A stretch of DNA of 64,000 nt. It comes from UBA11051 sp964390495. Lineage in GTDB: Bacteria; Armatimonadota; Zipacnadia; Zipacnadales; UBA11051. The DNA lies in assembly GCA_964390495.1 (NCBI GenBank), contig CAYMIN010000003.1, positions 141,968 to 205,967 on the forward strand, in the 5' to 3' direction. Made by a program: the position numbers and the translations under genes. The notes below the pieces were generated by a model that searched no databases, was not told the origin of the DNA, and saw only the letters and a list, made by a program, of their open reading frames with translations. Numbering within the stretch: the stretch's first letter is position 1; each line of letters starts with the position of its first letter. Positions 15,550 through 23,789 of this stretch are shown here, one piece after another.

Positions 15550-16818
15550 ATGAATATCAACTGGTCCGCCCGCAAAGTTTTGGTCATCGAGAGCGACGAC
15601 TGGGGCATCTGCTCGTGGGCGCCGGACCCTGAAACCTTCGCAGAGGTGCGCAAGCTCGAAGTCGTCCAGGACTATTGGCGCGAGCTCGGGGGATGGGTCG
15701 GCGGCACCCTGGAAAGCCCCGCTGACATGGAGCGGCTGTTCAGCTTCCTGGAGCGCTACCGGGGCCGCGACGGCCGCCCGCCTAGTTTCGTCGCCTGTTA
15801 CGTCGTGGCCAATCCCGACTATAACCGCATCGTCGCAAGCGATTTCCAGCAATATCACGATCTCTTCCTCGACGAGGGTGTGCCCAGCCGCTGGGAGCGC
15901 GGCGACCTTTTGACTAAGGCCAAGGAGGGCATGAGACGCGGCGTGTGGCTGCCGGAGTTCCACGCCCGCCTGCACCACGCTCAGCCCTACAAGTGGCTGC
16001 AGGCGGTTCGCGAGGGCTCGCCCCAGGCCGCAGCCATCTTCCCTTACCAGATGTTCCAGTGCGAGGAGCGCCGGCCCGAGTACGAAGACATGACTCCCCA
16101 GCAGCAGGCCGAGTGGATCGTCCCGGCCATTAGGCGCATGGACCGGCTCTTCGGGCGCGTGCCCAAATGCGGGGTCAACAGTGACGCCATGCCGGAAACC
16201 GAACAGATTTGGGCCGAGCAAGGTTTGCGCGTGCGGATGTGCCGGGGCAATGTCCCCAATGACCGCTCAGCCGCACCTGCCGGTGAATCGCTGATGGGGG
16301 TTCTGCAGCGCCCCGACCTGGGCATGACCTACCTGTCCCGCAACTGCTACCTTGAGCCGCTCGGCTCCGGCGACCTGCAGCAGCCCAGCGGTGCCGTCGC
16401 AGCGGCCCAGGCGGCGGTCAACGACTGGAACCGTGGCCTGCCGGCGATCTGCAGCTCGCACCGCAAGAACTACCTCTCGATGATCGAGGGGGAAACCGAC
16501 AACGGCTACGACCAGGCCGAATGGTTCTTCGACAAGCTGACCTCGGAGCATCCCGAGCTCTATTTCCTGACCAGTTGGGAGGTCGCTCAGATGTACCGGC
16601 GCGGGGCCTCTATCGAGCTCTTCGGCGACCATGCCATCGTGCGCAACTGGACCGAGGCCGAGACCTCCATCACCGAGCAGTTGCCCGAGGGTGTCGAGCC
16701 GGGCGCTTTCCATGTGTTGACCGGTGCCCGTCTGCCGGCTATTGAGTTCGACGCCGGTGCGATGACGGCTTTCGTCGCCCCCGGCGATTATCTGATAGAG
16801 CTGGAGGGCTGGGAGTAG
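15550..16818 (+). CDS. Polysaccharide-deacetylase-like fold protein
   Basis: Soluble protein of 422 aa without signal peptide. Three segments suggest a metal-dependent deacetylase-type (beta/alpha) barrel: ESDDWGIC near residue 15 (the double Asp), EFHARLHH near 140 (His-x-x-x-His type), and SSHRKNY near 305. It belongs to no family I can name with certainty. GGAGG 9 bases ahead supports the ATG at 15550 over an upstream in-frame start. It is divergent from the hydrogenase operon and followed after 62 bases by a DUF3604 gene, so a role in carbohydrate processing is likely but unproven. Confidence 0.65.
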   Translation: MNINWSARKVLVIESDDWGICSWAPDPETFAEVRKLEVVQDYWRELGGWVGGTLESPADMERLFSFLERYRGRDGRPPSFVACYVVANPDYNRIVASDFQQYHDLFLDEGVPSRWERGDLLTKAKEGMRRGVWLPEFHARLHHAQPYKWLQAVREGSPQAAAIFPYQMFQCEERRPEYEDMTPQQQAEWIVPAIRRMDRLFGRVPKCGVNSDAMPETEQIWAEQGLRVRMCRGNVPNDRSAAPAGESLMGVLQRPDLGMTYLSRNCYLEPLGSGDLQQPSGAVAAAQAAVNDWNRGLPAICSSHRKNYLSMIEGETDNGYDQAEWFFDKLTSEHPELYFLTSWEVAQMYRRGASIELFGDHAIVRNWTEAETSITEQLPEGVEPGAFHVLTGARLPAIEFDAGAMTAFVAPGDYLIELEGWE

Positions 16819-16880
16819 CGGTTCACACCGCCGCCGCAGCCAGGCATACTGCGTTTTCTTAGTATCGGGAGATGAATGCG

Positions 16881-18356
16881 ATGTCAGACCACCCTCTAAC
16901 CGGCTTCTGGGCCGTGGCACCTTCGACGGTGCGCGTCGGTGAGAGCTTTGACCTCAAGCTCAAGTGCCTGACTGACCCGCACTTCGTGCCTACCGGATGC
17001 TATATCGGCTATCCCCGACTGCGCGGGCCTTTCAACCTCTCGCCCCGGGGCATCACTTACATGGACAATGTGGCCGAGCGCTGGGTTGGGGCTCTGCTTT
17101 TCGACGGAGGAGCCGAGCTGTCCGGGCCGGACCGGATTGACTGCCAGGCCCTTTCCGGGGTCTTTGACAATGACACCCGGGCGCTGGGCGTGGTCCCCGA
17201 CTTCTCCTTCCGCCAGCCGGGCACTTACACCATCCGCGTAGTTGATTCTCAGACCGGCATCAGCGGCCAGAGCAATCCCATCGAGGTCACGCAGGAGGAG
17301 CCGGAGCTGCGGCTCTTTTGGGGCGACCTCCACAGCCAGACCTATTTCAGCGATGGGCTGCGCATCCCCGAGGAGCTATATCACTTCGCCCACCACGAGG
17401 GCTTCCTGGACATCTTTGCCCTGGCCGACCACTCTGAATTCGTTACGGATGCCCAGTGGCAGTACTTCACGGATGTCACCAACGAGTTTTATCACCCGGG
17501 CCGCTATGTCACCTTCGTCGGCCTGGAGTGGACCAATAGCGCTATCGGTCACCGCAATGTCTATTACCCGGGTGACTACGGTCCGATTCTGCGCTATACT
17601 GACAAAACCGGCGACAGCCTCGAGAAAGTCTATCAAGCCGCCGGCGAGCATGGTGGCCTGGTGATCCCGCACCACAGCGCCAATGTGACGATGGGGGTCA
17701 AGTGGGACACCTTGCATGATCCCGAGCACGTGCGGCTGGTCGAGATTCACTCGGTCTGGGGCAATAGTGAACGGCCCGCTGCAGCCGGCAACTCCTTCCC
17801 GATTCGCACTCTGGGAGGCGAGCAACCCGGCCAGCATGTCGTTGATGCCCTCGCGCGTGGGTACAGACTGGGCTTCGTCGGCGGCGGAGACATCCACGAC
17901 GGCCGCCCCGGCGACGAGCTCCACATGCTGCAGCAGAAACCCGAGGCATATCGGCTGCTGTCCCGTCAGGGCATCATGGGCGTTTGGGCGACTGAACTCA
18001 CCCGCGAGGCGATTTGGGAGGCGCTCTGGAACCGCCGCGTCTTCGCCACCACCAATGTCCGCATCATCCTGCGATTCGAGGTCTGCGGCGTGCCGATGGG
18101 GCAGACCACAACCGCAGCGGGAGCCCGGCAGATCCGCGTCAGGGCCGCCAGTCAATTGCCGATTGACAGGATCGAGATTGTCAAGAACGGCCAGGACCTT
18201 TTCGCCGAATCGCCCGGTAGCACCGTGGTGGACGCGGAGTTCGAGGACCCCTTCGGCGACACCTCCGACTATTATTACGCCCGCGTCACCCGCGCGGACG
18301 GGCAGATGGCCTGGTCCAGTCCGATATGGGTAGAGCCGCCCTCCGCTGACGACTGA
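16881..18356 (+). CDS. DUF3604 / PHP-like metal-dependent hydrolase
   Basis: Protein of 491 aa with a DUF3604 domain, a PHP-related metal-dependent hydrolase family whose substrates are poorly known. An N-terminal beta-rich domain of about 140 residues precedes FWGDLHSQTYFSDG (metal-binding DxH) and ALADHSEF. Further on, HHSANVTMG, GGDIHDGRPG and REAIWEALWNRRVFATT are seen, the last being a DUF3604 hallmark. GGGAG at 16867 suits the ATG at 16881 better than the one at 16872. No signal peptide is seen. A terminator follows 10 bases after the stop. Confidence 0.8.
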   Translation: MSDHPLTGFWAVAPSTVRVGESFDLKLKCLTDPHFVPTGCYIGYPRLRGPFNLSPRGITYMDNVAERWVGALLFDGGAELSGPDRIDCQALSGVFDNDTRALGVVPDFSFRQPGTYTIRVVDSQTGISGQSNPIEVTQEEPELRLFWGDLHSQTYFSDGLRIPEELYHFAHHEGFLDIFALADHSEFVTDAQWQYFTDVTNEFYHPGRYVTFVGLEWTNSAIGHRNVYYPGDYGPILRYTDKTGDSLEKVYQAAGEHGGLVIPHHSANVTMGVKWDTLHDPEHVRLVEIHSVWGNSERPAAAGNSFPIRTLGGEQPGQHVVDALARGYRLGFVGGGDIHDGRPGDELHMLQQKPEAYRLLSRQGIMGVWATELTREAIWEALWNRRVFATTNVRIILRFEVCGVPMGQTTTAAGARQIRVRAASQLPIDRIEIVKNGQDLFAESPGSTVVDAEFEDPFGDTSDYYYARVTRADGQMAWSSPIWVEPPSADD

Positions 18357-18366
18357 TTTGAGCCAC

Positions 18367-18396
18367 AATGCCTGCGCCGGTGCAGGTATTGTTTTT
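18367..18396 (+). terminator. Intrinsic terminator after the DUF3604 gene
   Basis: A 9-bp stem (one G-T pair) with a 6-base loop, AATGCCTGC / GCAGGTATT, is followed by GTTTTT. Confidence 0.75.
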
Positions 18397-18457
18397 GCCT
18401 GGGTAGAATGTCTTCTGGGTGTTCGTTCCCCAACTGCTGCTATGAGAGGTTGCTGCA

Positions 18458-19225
18458 ATGTCGGTGGATTGGTTTGATGCCTGTGTCCGTCTCGGACGCA
18501 CCTGTGCCCGCCCGCACTACGAAATGGAGGGCAGTGTGGAGAATATCCTCGCCGCCCTCGACCGCTTCAGCATTGCCGAGGCACTTGTCTATCATGCCTC
18601 CGGCGATGAGACCCATCCCGCTGTCGGCAACCGGCTGCTGTTGGAGGCGACCGCTGACGAACCCCGGCTGCACCCTTGTCTGACTATCTTGCCGCCGGCG
18701 ACCGAGGAGTTCCCGCCACCCCAACAGCACCTGCCCCAGTTGATCGAGCAGGGCGTGCGGGCGGTGCGCATGTCACCCGCCAGCCACAACTACAGCTTCG
18801 CCACGGCAACCTGTGGCGAGCTGTTCGAGGTGTTGGCGGAGATGCACATGCCGCTGTTCATAGACATCGGTACTTTCGCGGACTGGGCGGCGATAGACGA
18901 CGTTGCCGGGGATTTTCCGCAGCTCCGCCTCGTGCTGGTCAGCTTCGGCTACGGGCATACACGCCAGGCCTATCCGGTGCTCCGCCGCCGCGAGCATATC
19001 TATCTCGAAATCCGCGGCTACGAGCTCCACAACGGGCTGGAGCACTTCATTCCGCGCTTCGGCGCTCACAGGCTGCTGTTCGGCAGCGCCATGCCTGAGT
19101 ACACTCCCGCTGCGCCGATGACGATGCTGGCCTGCGCGGAAATCAGCGCCGAGGACAAACAGAGAATCGCCCGTGACAATCTCGTCGGGCTGCTCGAGGG
19201 GTGCTATGAACATGCCAACCCTTGA
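18458..19225 (+). CDS. Amidohydrolase-2-like protein lacking metal ligands
   Basis: TIM-barrel protein of 255 aa related to the metal-dependent hydrolase family (amidohydrolase 2), and evidently paralogous to the next gene. The usual catalytic positions are replaced: the N-terminal HxH is FDACVRLG, the barrel histidine after the third strand is FIDIGTF, and the final LFGSD is LFGSAMPEY. It is therefore probably a pseudoenzyme or a regulatory or structural partner. GAGG lies 9 bases before the start. The stop overlaps the active-looking paralogue by 20 bases, implying coupled synthesis. Confidence 0.7.
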   Translation: MSVDWFDACVRLGRTCARPHYEMEGSVENILAALDRFSIAEALVYHASGDETHPAVGNRLLLEATADEPRLHPCLTILPPATEEFPPPQQHLPQLIEQGVRAVRMSPASHNYSFATATCGELFEVLAEMHMPLFIDIGTFADWAAIDDVAGDFPQLRLVLVSFGYGHTRQAYPVLRRREHIYLEIRGYELHNGLEHFIPRFGAHRLLFGSAMPEYTPAAPMTMLACAEISAEDKQRIARDNLVGLLEGCYEHANP

Positions 19226-20036
19226 TTTTTCCGAAGTTATAAACGCTGTGGCGAACCTCGAATCGGTCAAGGCCTATCTCGACGAGATCCTCGTCATAGA
19301 CTGCCATGCGCATATCGGCCCGCACAGCCGCTACTTCGTGCCTGAGGACGACATTGACCACATTATCACGGCGATGGATTCAATCGGCGTTGACCAGGTA
19401 GGCATCAATGTCCTGGAGGCTCTGGAGGGCGACTTTGAGGCCGGCAACAACATGACCGCCGAGGCGCTGCGCAAGTACCCGGACCGCATCATCGGCCACT
19501 GCTGCATCAATCCCAACTACCCCGAGGCGGTCGCGGCGGAGACCATTCGCTGCTTCGAGCAGCTTGGCATGAGGATGCTCAAGTTCCACGGCGGCTGGCA
19601 CCGGATCGAGCCCGGACATCCCAACTACCGCCCGGCCGTCGAGTACTGTGCGGCCCGCAGAATCCCGCTCATCACTCACCTCCCCGACTACATCAAGTCC
19701 CTTCCCGGATACGTCGCTCTCGCCCGCGACTATCCCGACATGCCCTTCATTATCGCCCACTCCACATGCCCTACCGCCATTGATGACATCATCGAGCACT
19801 GCGCACATGTGGAAAACATGTTTTTCGACACCACCGGCTATCCGAAGTACTATGCCAGTGTTGAGCGCATCGTCAACGGCTGTGGCGAGGACCGCGTGCT
19901 GTTCGGTTCCGACATCGCCTGGCTCAATCTGGCTCACGAGATCGGCGCCATCATCTTCGCCGACATCTCCGACACCGCCAAGACGAAGGTGCTGGGGCTT
20001 AACTTCCAGACTATTATGCAGAGGGTCAAACTGTAA
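19206..20036 (+). CDS. Amidohydrolase family protein (complete metal site)
   Basis: Amidohydrolase-2 family TIM barrel of 276 aa. Ligands expected for this family are present: VIDCHAHIG near residue 33, LKFHGGWH, LITHLPDY, FIIAHSTC and LFGSDIAW near 255. It is thus likely to be a zinc- or other metal-dependent hydrolase or decarboxylase; the substrate is unknown. AGGGG precedes two possible starts, ATG 19206 or ATG 19212. It overlaps the metal-site-less paralogue upstream and a small membrane protein gene downstream (TAATG). Confidence 0.8.
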   Translation: MNMPTLDFSEVINAVANLESVKAYLDEILVIDCHAHIGPHSRYFVPEDDIDHIITAMDSIGVDQVGINVLEALEGDFEAGNNMTAEALRKYPDRIIGHCCINPNYPEAVAAETIRCFEQLGMRMLKFHGGWHRIEPGHPNYRPAVEYCAARRIPLITHLPDYIKSLPGYVALARDYPDMPFIIAHSTCPTAIDDIIEHCAHVENMFFDTTGYPKYYASVERIVNGCGEDRVLFGSDIAWLNLAHEIGAIIFADISDTAKTKVLGLNFQTIMQRVKL

Positions 20037-20308
20037 TGAGCAGAGACGTCAGCAGGCTGATATGGACGATGGTCGGTGCCCTGGTGGGCGGCGCGCTCGG
20101 CTTATACGGCCTACTTGCCACCTTCAAGTACTATGACGAGATGGTGTCCAAGGGCGGGATCTTGCCCTTGGTGGTGGTAGTGCTGTTTTGTGGTGGTGGC
20201 CTGATCGGTGGCGGCTATGCGCTGCTCAGTTTCCACGTATGGCGAGAGAAGGTTGCCCAGAGGAAAAAGGATGCGAGTAAGAAGAAATATGGGCGGAAGA
20301 AGCGCTAG
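20036..20308 (+). CDS. Small two-helix membrane protein
   Basis: Protein of 90 aa with two hydrophobic helices (about residues 9-28 and 42-66) and a strongly basic C-terminal tail (REKVAQRKKDASKKKYGRKKR). No family is recognised. The start overlaps the preceding stop (TAATG), and the end overlaps the next gene by 38 bases. The basic tail should face the cytoplasm. Function is unknown. Confidence 0.65.
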   Translation: MSRDVSRLIWTMVGALVGGALGLYGLLATFKYYDEMVSKGGILPLVVVVLFCGGGLIGGGYALLSFHVWREKVAQRKKDASKKKYGRKKR

Positions 20309-21188
20309 GCGACTGTACGCGCCGGCTGTGCTGCTGGCTGTTGTCTTGTGTGCGCCACTGCTTGCCGACACCGAGGCCACCGCGTCCGAATCCCCCGAGG
20401 CCGCAGCGGTTGCCGCATTGCGCCAGGCGGTGGCCGAATACGTCCGCCTGGTCAAGGAGATAAATCCCGACTATCTGCCCGGGAACATGAGCGACTACCC
20501 CGAGGCCACTGAAGTGCTGGAGAAACTGGGCGAGCGGCTGGAGCTGCTCTCCCGCGAGGCTGGCAGAGTCGAACATCAGGGCGGCGACTGGTCGCAATTG
20601 CGCGACAAGGCGGTGGAGTTGTACGAGGAGTTGTTGGCGTTACGGGGCTTTTCGGCTCCGCTGCGCGCCTATTCCTACTGCGTCCGCGCAGGTATTAAGC
20701 GGCCCCGCTGGGCCGTCGCGCAGGTGGAGGCCGGTGAGTTCATCTCGCCGCCGGTGCATGCCTTCCGGGGCATCTTCTCCGGGCAGGTAGCGCTCGAGGC
20801 CGTGCCCGGCCAACTGCTCCATTGCCAGCTTGTGGCGGTGCCGATCAACCGCGCCATCGAGCGCATCGAGGTCCGGCTACCGGGCCGTCTCAGCGGTTCC
20901 GGCGGCAGCCTGGACGACTTGCAGACCGCCTGCTACCTGGCCGCCACCCGCTCGACGCCGCTGGAGCCCGAACAGCGGCAGTGGGAGCTTTGTCCCTACC
21001 GGCTGCGGCCCTGCGATCAGGCCAACCGCCTGCAGGCCGACCTGGTGCAGCCCTGCTGGCTGACCATGCAGATACCAAAAGAGGCGGCTGCCGGCGTCTA
21101 TAGCGGCACAATCAAGTTCACGGCCCACCAGGTTCACTCGCTGGAACTGGGGCTGCGGCTGACAATCAGCGAGAATTCATCCGACTGA
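20271..21188 (+). CDS. Exported protein with GH123/DUF4091-like N-terminal beta domain
   Basis: Exported protein of about 305 aa with a basic, hydrophobic signal peptide (YAPAVLLAVVLCAPLLADTEA). Residues 60-130 look helical. The C-terminal part, including QPCWLTMQIPKEAAAGVYSGTIKF, resembles the beta domain preceding the catalytic barrel in GH123/DUF4091-type glycosidases, but no catalytic barrel follows, so it is a stand-alone or truncated version. GAGGAAAAAGG supports ATG 20271; ATG 20289 is possible. Its last 55 bases overlap the convergent membrane-protein gene. Confidence 0.55.
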   Translation: MRVRRNMGGRSARRLYAPAVLLAVVLCAPLLADTEATASESPEAAAVAALRQAVAEYVRLVKEINPDYLPGNMSDYPEATEVLEKLGERLELLSREAGRVEHQGGDWSQLRDKAVELYEELLALRGFSAPLRAYSYCVRAGIKRPRWAVAQVEAGEFISPPVHAFRGIFSGQVALEAVPGQLLHCQLVAVPINRAIERIEVRLPGRLSGSGGSLDDLQTACYLAATRSTPLEPEQRQWELCPYRLRPCDQANRLQADLVQPCWLTMQIPKEAAAGVYSGTIKFTAHQVHSLELGLRLTISENSSD

Positions 21189-22489
21189 AGGCTTACCTCA
21201 TAGAGCCGGTTGAGCAGGCTGGCGTTGAGCAGAGCGTAGAACGCCAGCGGCCAGTACCAGTAGTGTGGGCCCATGCGATTGATGACCGGTACGAACGCCG
21301 CCAGCATCGCCACCACCAGCGCCACTGACACACCCCGGTCGCGCACTAGCACCAACACTGCCAGACCGCCCCAGAACACCAGCATCGTCCCTAGCTTCAG
21401 CATCGGGCCGGCCACGGTGAACATGGCGAAGCTGCCGCCGAATAGTTGGCCCGACACCACCAGCCACAGCAGCACGGCCAGGCCCGCCCATAGCCACTCG
21501 ATCCGCTTCCGCGTCATCACCAGTACGATCACCAGCAACCCTAGCGCCCCCAGCACCGGGAACCATTCGCGCGGCGCCGACGCATCCGGCGGCAGATAGG
21601 TCAGCATATATAGATCGTGCACTACGTAGTATGCGTAATTGCGCAAGCTCTGCATGCCCTGGTATTCCAGACCCGAGGCGCCGGGTGCCGCCAGCGATCT
21701 GACCACGAAGAATGCGAATCCCAGGGCGAAGTACGCCGCGCTTATTCCCAGCACCGCCTGCCGCCTTCGGTACAGCACCAGCAGCGGCACCATCAGGGGC
21801 AGGCACAGGGCCATCTCCTTGAAAAGCAGCGCCGCCACGAAGCTCCCCAAGGCACCGACCAGGTATCCCCTGCGCCGGTTGAGCAGATACCGGTCCAGCA
21901 GCAGCAGCGACAGGACCCCGCAGAGCATCGAAAACAGATCGGTCTGCACCGGCCACCAGGGCATTACACCGGAGGTGATCCGGCCCTCGGGTGCGGTCGG
22001 ATTGCCCACGCCCTGGAAGAGCTCCGGGTGCTTGGCCAGCAGGAAGAGAGCCGCCGTCAGCGCCCCGATGACCAGCTTGACCTTCCGCGATCCGCGCGCC
22101 AGCGATGCCCCCAGCAGAAACAGCAGCACTACGTTTGCGGCATTGGCTAGCCACGACACGATGCAGTAGCTCTGGAAGTTGCTCCGGAACAACTGGCCCT
22201 CGGCGAAAAAGAGCATACTCGCAAGCGGCCGGTAGTACATTTCGTGCTGAATCCACGGCCCGCTCCACCAGCGCCCGATGTCCGACCATCCGGCGGCCAT
22301 CGCGTTTTCGGCTATCAGTTCACTGTCGGCATTGACTGCATAGAAGGCCTGCACTGCCGGATCGAACACCGGGTGCGCGGTGCTGATTAGCGAGGCGACC
22401 GCCAACGCAACAGCCACCCCCACATACCACCACTTGCTCAGCGCCGCCTGCTTGGGCTTACTCGGGTTCTCTACGGCAATCTCTGCCAC
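21134..22489 (-). CDS. Polytopic membrane protein, possibly GT-C glycosyltransferase-like
   Basis: Integral membrane protein of 451 aa with roughly ten hydrophobic helices. After the first helix a long loop contains WIQHEMYYRPLASMLFF, a pattern often seen in GT-C fold glycosyltransferases and O-antigen or PMT-like proteins, but the catalytic acidic motif is not obvious. It stands alone on this strand; its 3' end overlaps the convergent upstream gene by 55 bases. No function is assigned beyond a membrane protein. Confidence 0.6.
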   Translation of the reverse strand: MAEIAVENPSKPKQAALSKWWYVGVAVALAVASLISTAHPVFDPAVQAFYAVNADSELIAENAMAAGWSDIGRWWSGPWIQHEMYYRPLASMLFFAEGQLFRSNFQSYCIVSWLANAANVVLLFLLGASLARGSRKVKLVIGALTAALFLLAKHPELFQGVGNPTAPEGRITSGVMPWWPVQTDLFSMLCGVLSLLLLDRYLLNRRRGYLVGALGSFVAALLFKEMALCLPLMVPLLVLYRRRQAVLGISAAYFALGFAFFVVRSLAAPGASGLEYQGMQSLRNYAYYVVHDLYMLTYLPPDASAPREWFPVLGALGLLVIVLVMTRKRIEWLWAGLAVLLWLVVSGQLFGGSFAMFTVAGPMLKLGTMLVFWGGLAVLVLVRDRGVSVALVVAMLAAFVPVINRMGPHYWYWPLAFYALLNASLLNRLYEVSLQSDEFSLIVSRSPSSSE

Positions 22490-22721
22490 GTTTGCTCACC
22501 TTGGGGTGATCATCCGCACCGGCCCGGCCGTTGCTGCAATGCAGCGTCCAAATTGTGATTAGCCGCCTGCGCACCCAATTCCTGCAAGGCGGCCAAATCG
22601 CGAACGGTGCTGACAGCTCCGGCCAGGAAAGAAGGAATCCGGCCAACCGACGTTCAAATACTCTAGGCAGATGCCTTGAGTTGCGCATCTACCACGAGAC
22701 TGAAAGGAGGATTGAGGCCAA

Positions 22722-23642
22722 ATGGCATTTCAACCAGCTTTAGCCCAGTTCCTTGACTTCCAGGACGCCGCTGAGTGTGCCCGCGTGCGCGCCATCAAGA
22801 AAGAGGACATCACCAAGCACGCCAACCCCGACTTCAAGATCCGCGTAATCGAGGAGAGCGAGATCTTCTACGCCGAGTTCGCTCTGGACATCGTGTCGCG
22901 GATCGTGACCGCCGCCGATGAGGGCCGTGAGTGCGTGCTGATCCTGCCCGTCGGCCCGGTACCCCAGTATGCCATCGCCGCCGGCATCATCAACACGCTG
23001 CGGATTGACTGCAGCCATCTCATCACCTTCAACATGGACGAGTATGCCGATGAGAACGGCCAGACCGCGCCGCCGACCTGGGAGGGCTCCTTTGCCACTG
23101 CGATGTGGGCCAACCTATTCGGGCGCATTGATGAGGACCTGCGGCCCAGAGAGGGAAACATCCACTTCCCCGACAGCGACAATATCGGCGAGTATTCGGA
23201 CATGATCGCCGCCGCCGGCGGTGCCGACTGCTGCTATGGCGGGATCGGCTGGTGCGGTCACATCGCCTTCTGGGAAAGCAGCCTCGGGCATGAGTTCGAC
23301 AGTGACAAACAGTGGCGGCAGGCCAAGGCCCGCATCGTCGAGCTTACGCCCCTGACGATTGTCCAGAACTGCCTACATTCATTCGGCGGGGATTGGTCGT
23401 GGGTGCCGCCCAAGGCCGCCACCATCGGCCCGGCGGATATTCTGGGGGCGAGGCATCGCAGCTTCTGGCTGGACGGCATGTGCGGGCCGGCGACCGACAT
23501 GTCCTGGCAGCGCTTCATCGCTCGGCTGGCGGCGCATGGCCCGGTCACCCGCTTTATCCCCGGCACTTGCCTGCAGACCTGTCGCACCGACTATACTATC
23601 CTCGGTGGCGTGGCCGACGATGTCGAGATAGACATGTCCTAG
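22722..23642 (+). CDS. Glucosamine-6-phosphate deaminase/isomerase family protein (NagB-like)
   Basis: Sugar-phosphate isomerase/deaminase fold, 306 aa. The catalytic landmarks of the family are present: FNMDEYAD near residue 105 and GGIGWCGHIAF near 168, equivalent to the NagB GxGxDGH loop with Cys in place of Asp. The N-terminal 40 residues and the long middle insertion are not typical for NagB, so the substrate may differ from GlcN6P. AAAGGAGG precedes the ATG. It is followed by a bidirectional terminator. The 232-base spacer before it (22490-22721) shows no other feature. Confidence 0.75.
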   Translation: MAFQPALAQFLDFQDAAECARVRAIKKEDITKHANPDFKIRVIEESEIFYAEFALDIVSRIVTAADEGRECVLILPVGPVPQYAIAAGIINTLRIDCSHLITFNMDEYADENGQTAPPTWEGSFATAMWANLFGRIDEDLRPREGNIHFPDSDNIGEYSDMIAAAGGADCCYGGIGWCGHIAFWESSLGHEFDSDKQWRQAKARIVELTPLTIVQNCLHSFGGDWSWVPPKAATIGPADILGARHRSFWLDGMCGPATDMSWQRFIARLAAHGPVTRFIPGTCLQTCRTDYTILGGVADDVEIDMS

Positions 23643-23724
23643 CTGCCGATGATGAGGTATTTGCATCCGGGAGCTCTTTCGGCCGAGTGGCAAGGCTCAG
23701 CGGAGGGAGGGTGCCCGGATTCAC

Positions 23725-23757
23725 AACGAGGTCCGGCCCTCGCGGCCGGACCTCGTT
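23725..23757. terminator. Bidirectional hairpin terminator
   Basis: A perfect 14-bp stem (AACGAGGTCCGGCC and its complement) with a CTCGC loop lies between the convergent NagB-like and NlpC/P60 genes. Confidence 0.8.
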
Positions 23758-23789
23758 GCCTCTGCCGATTAGTTGATTGTCGCTGGTCG

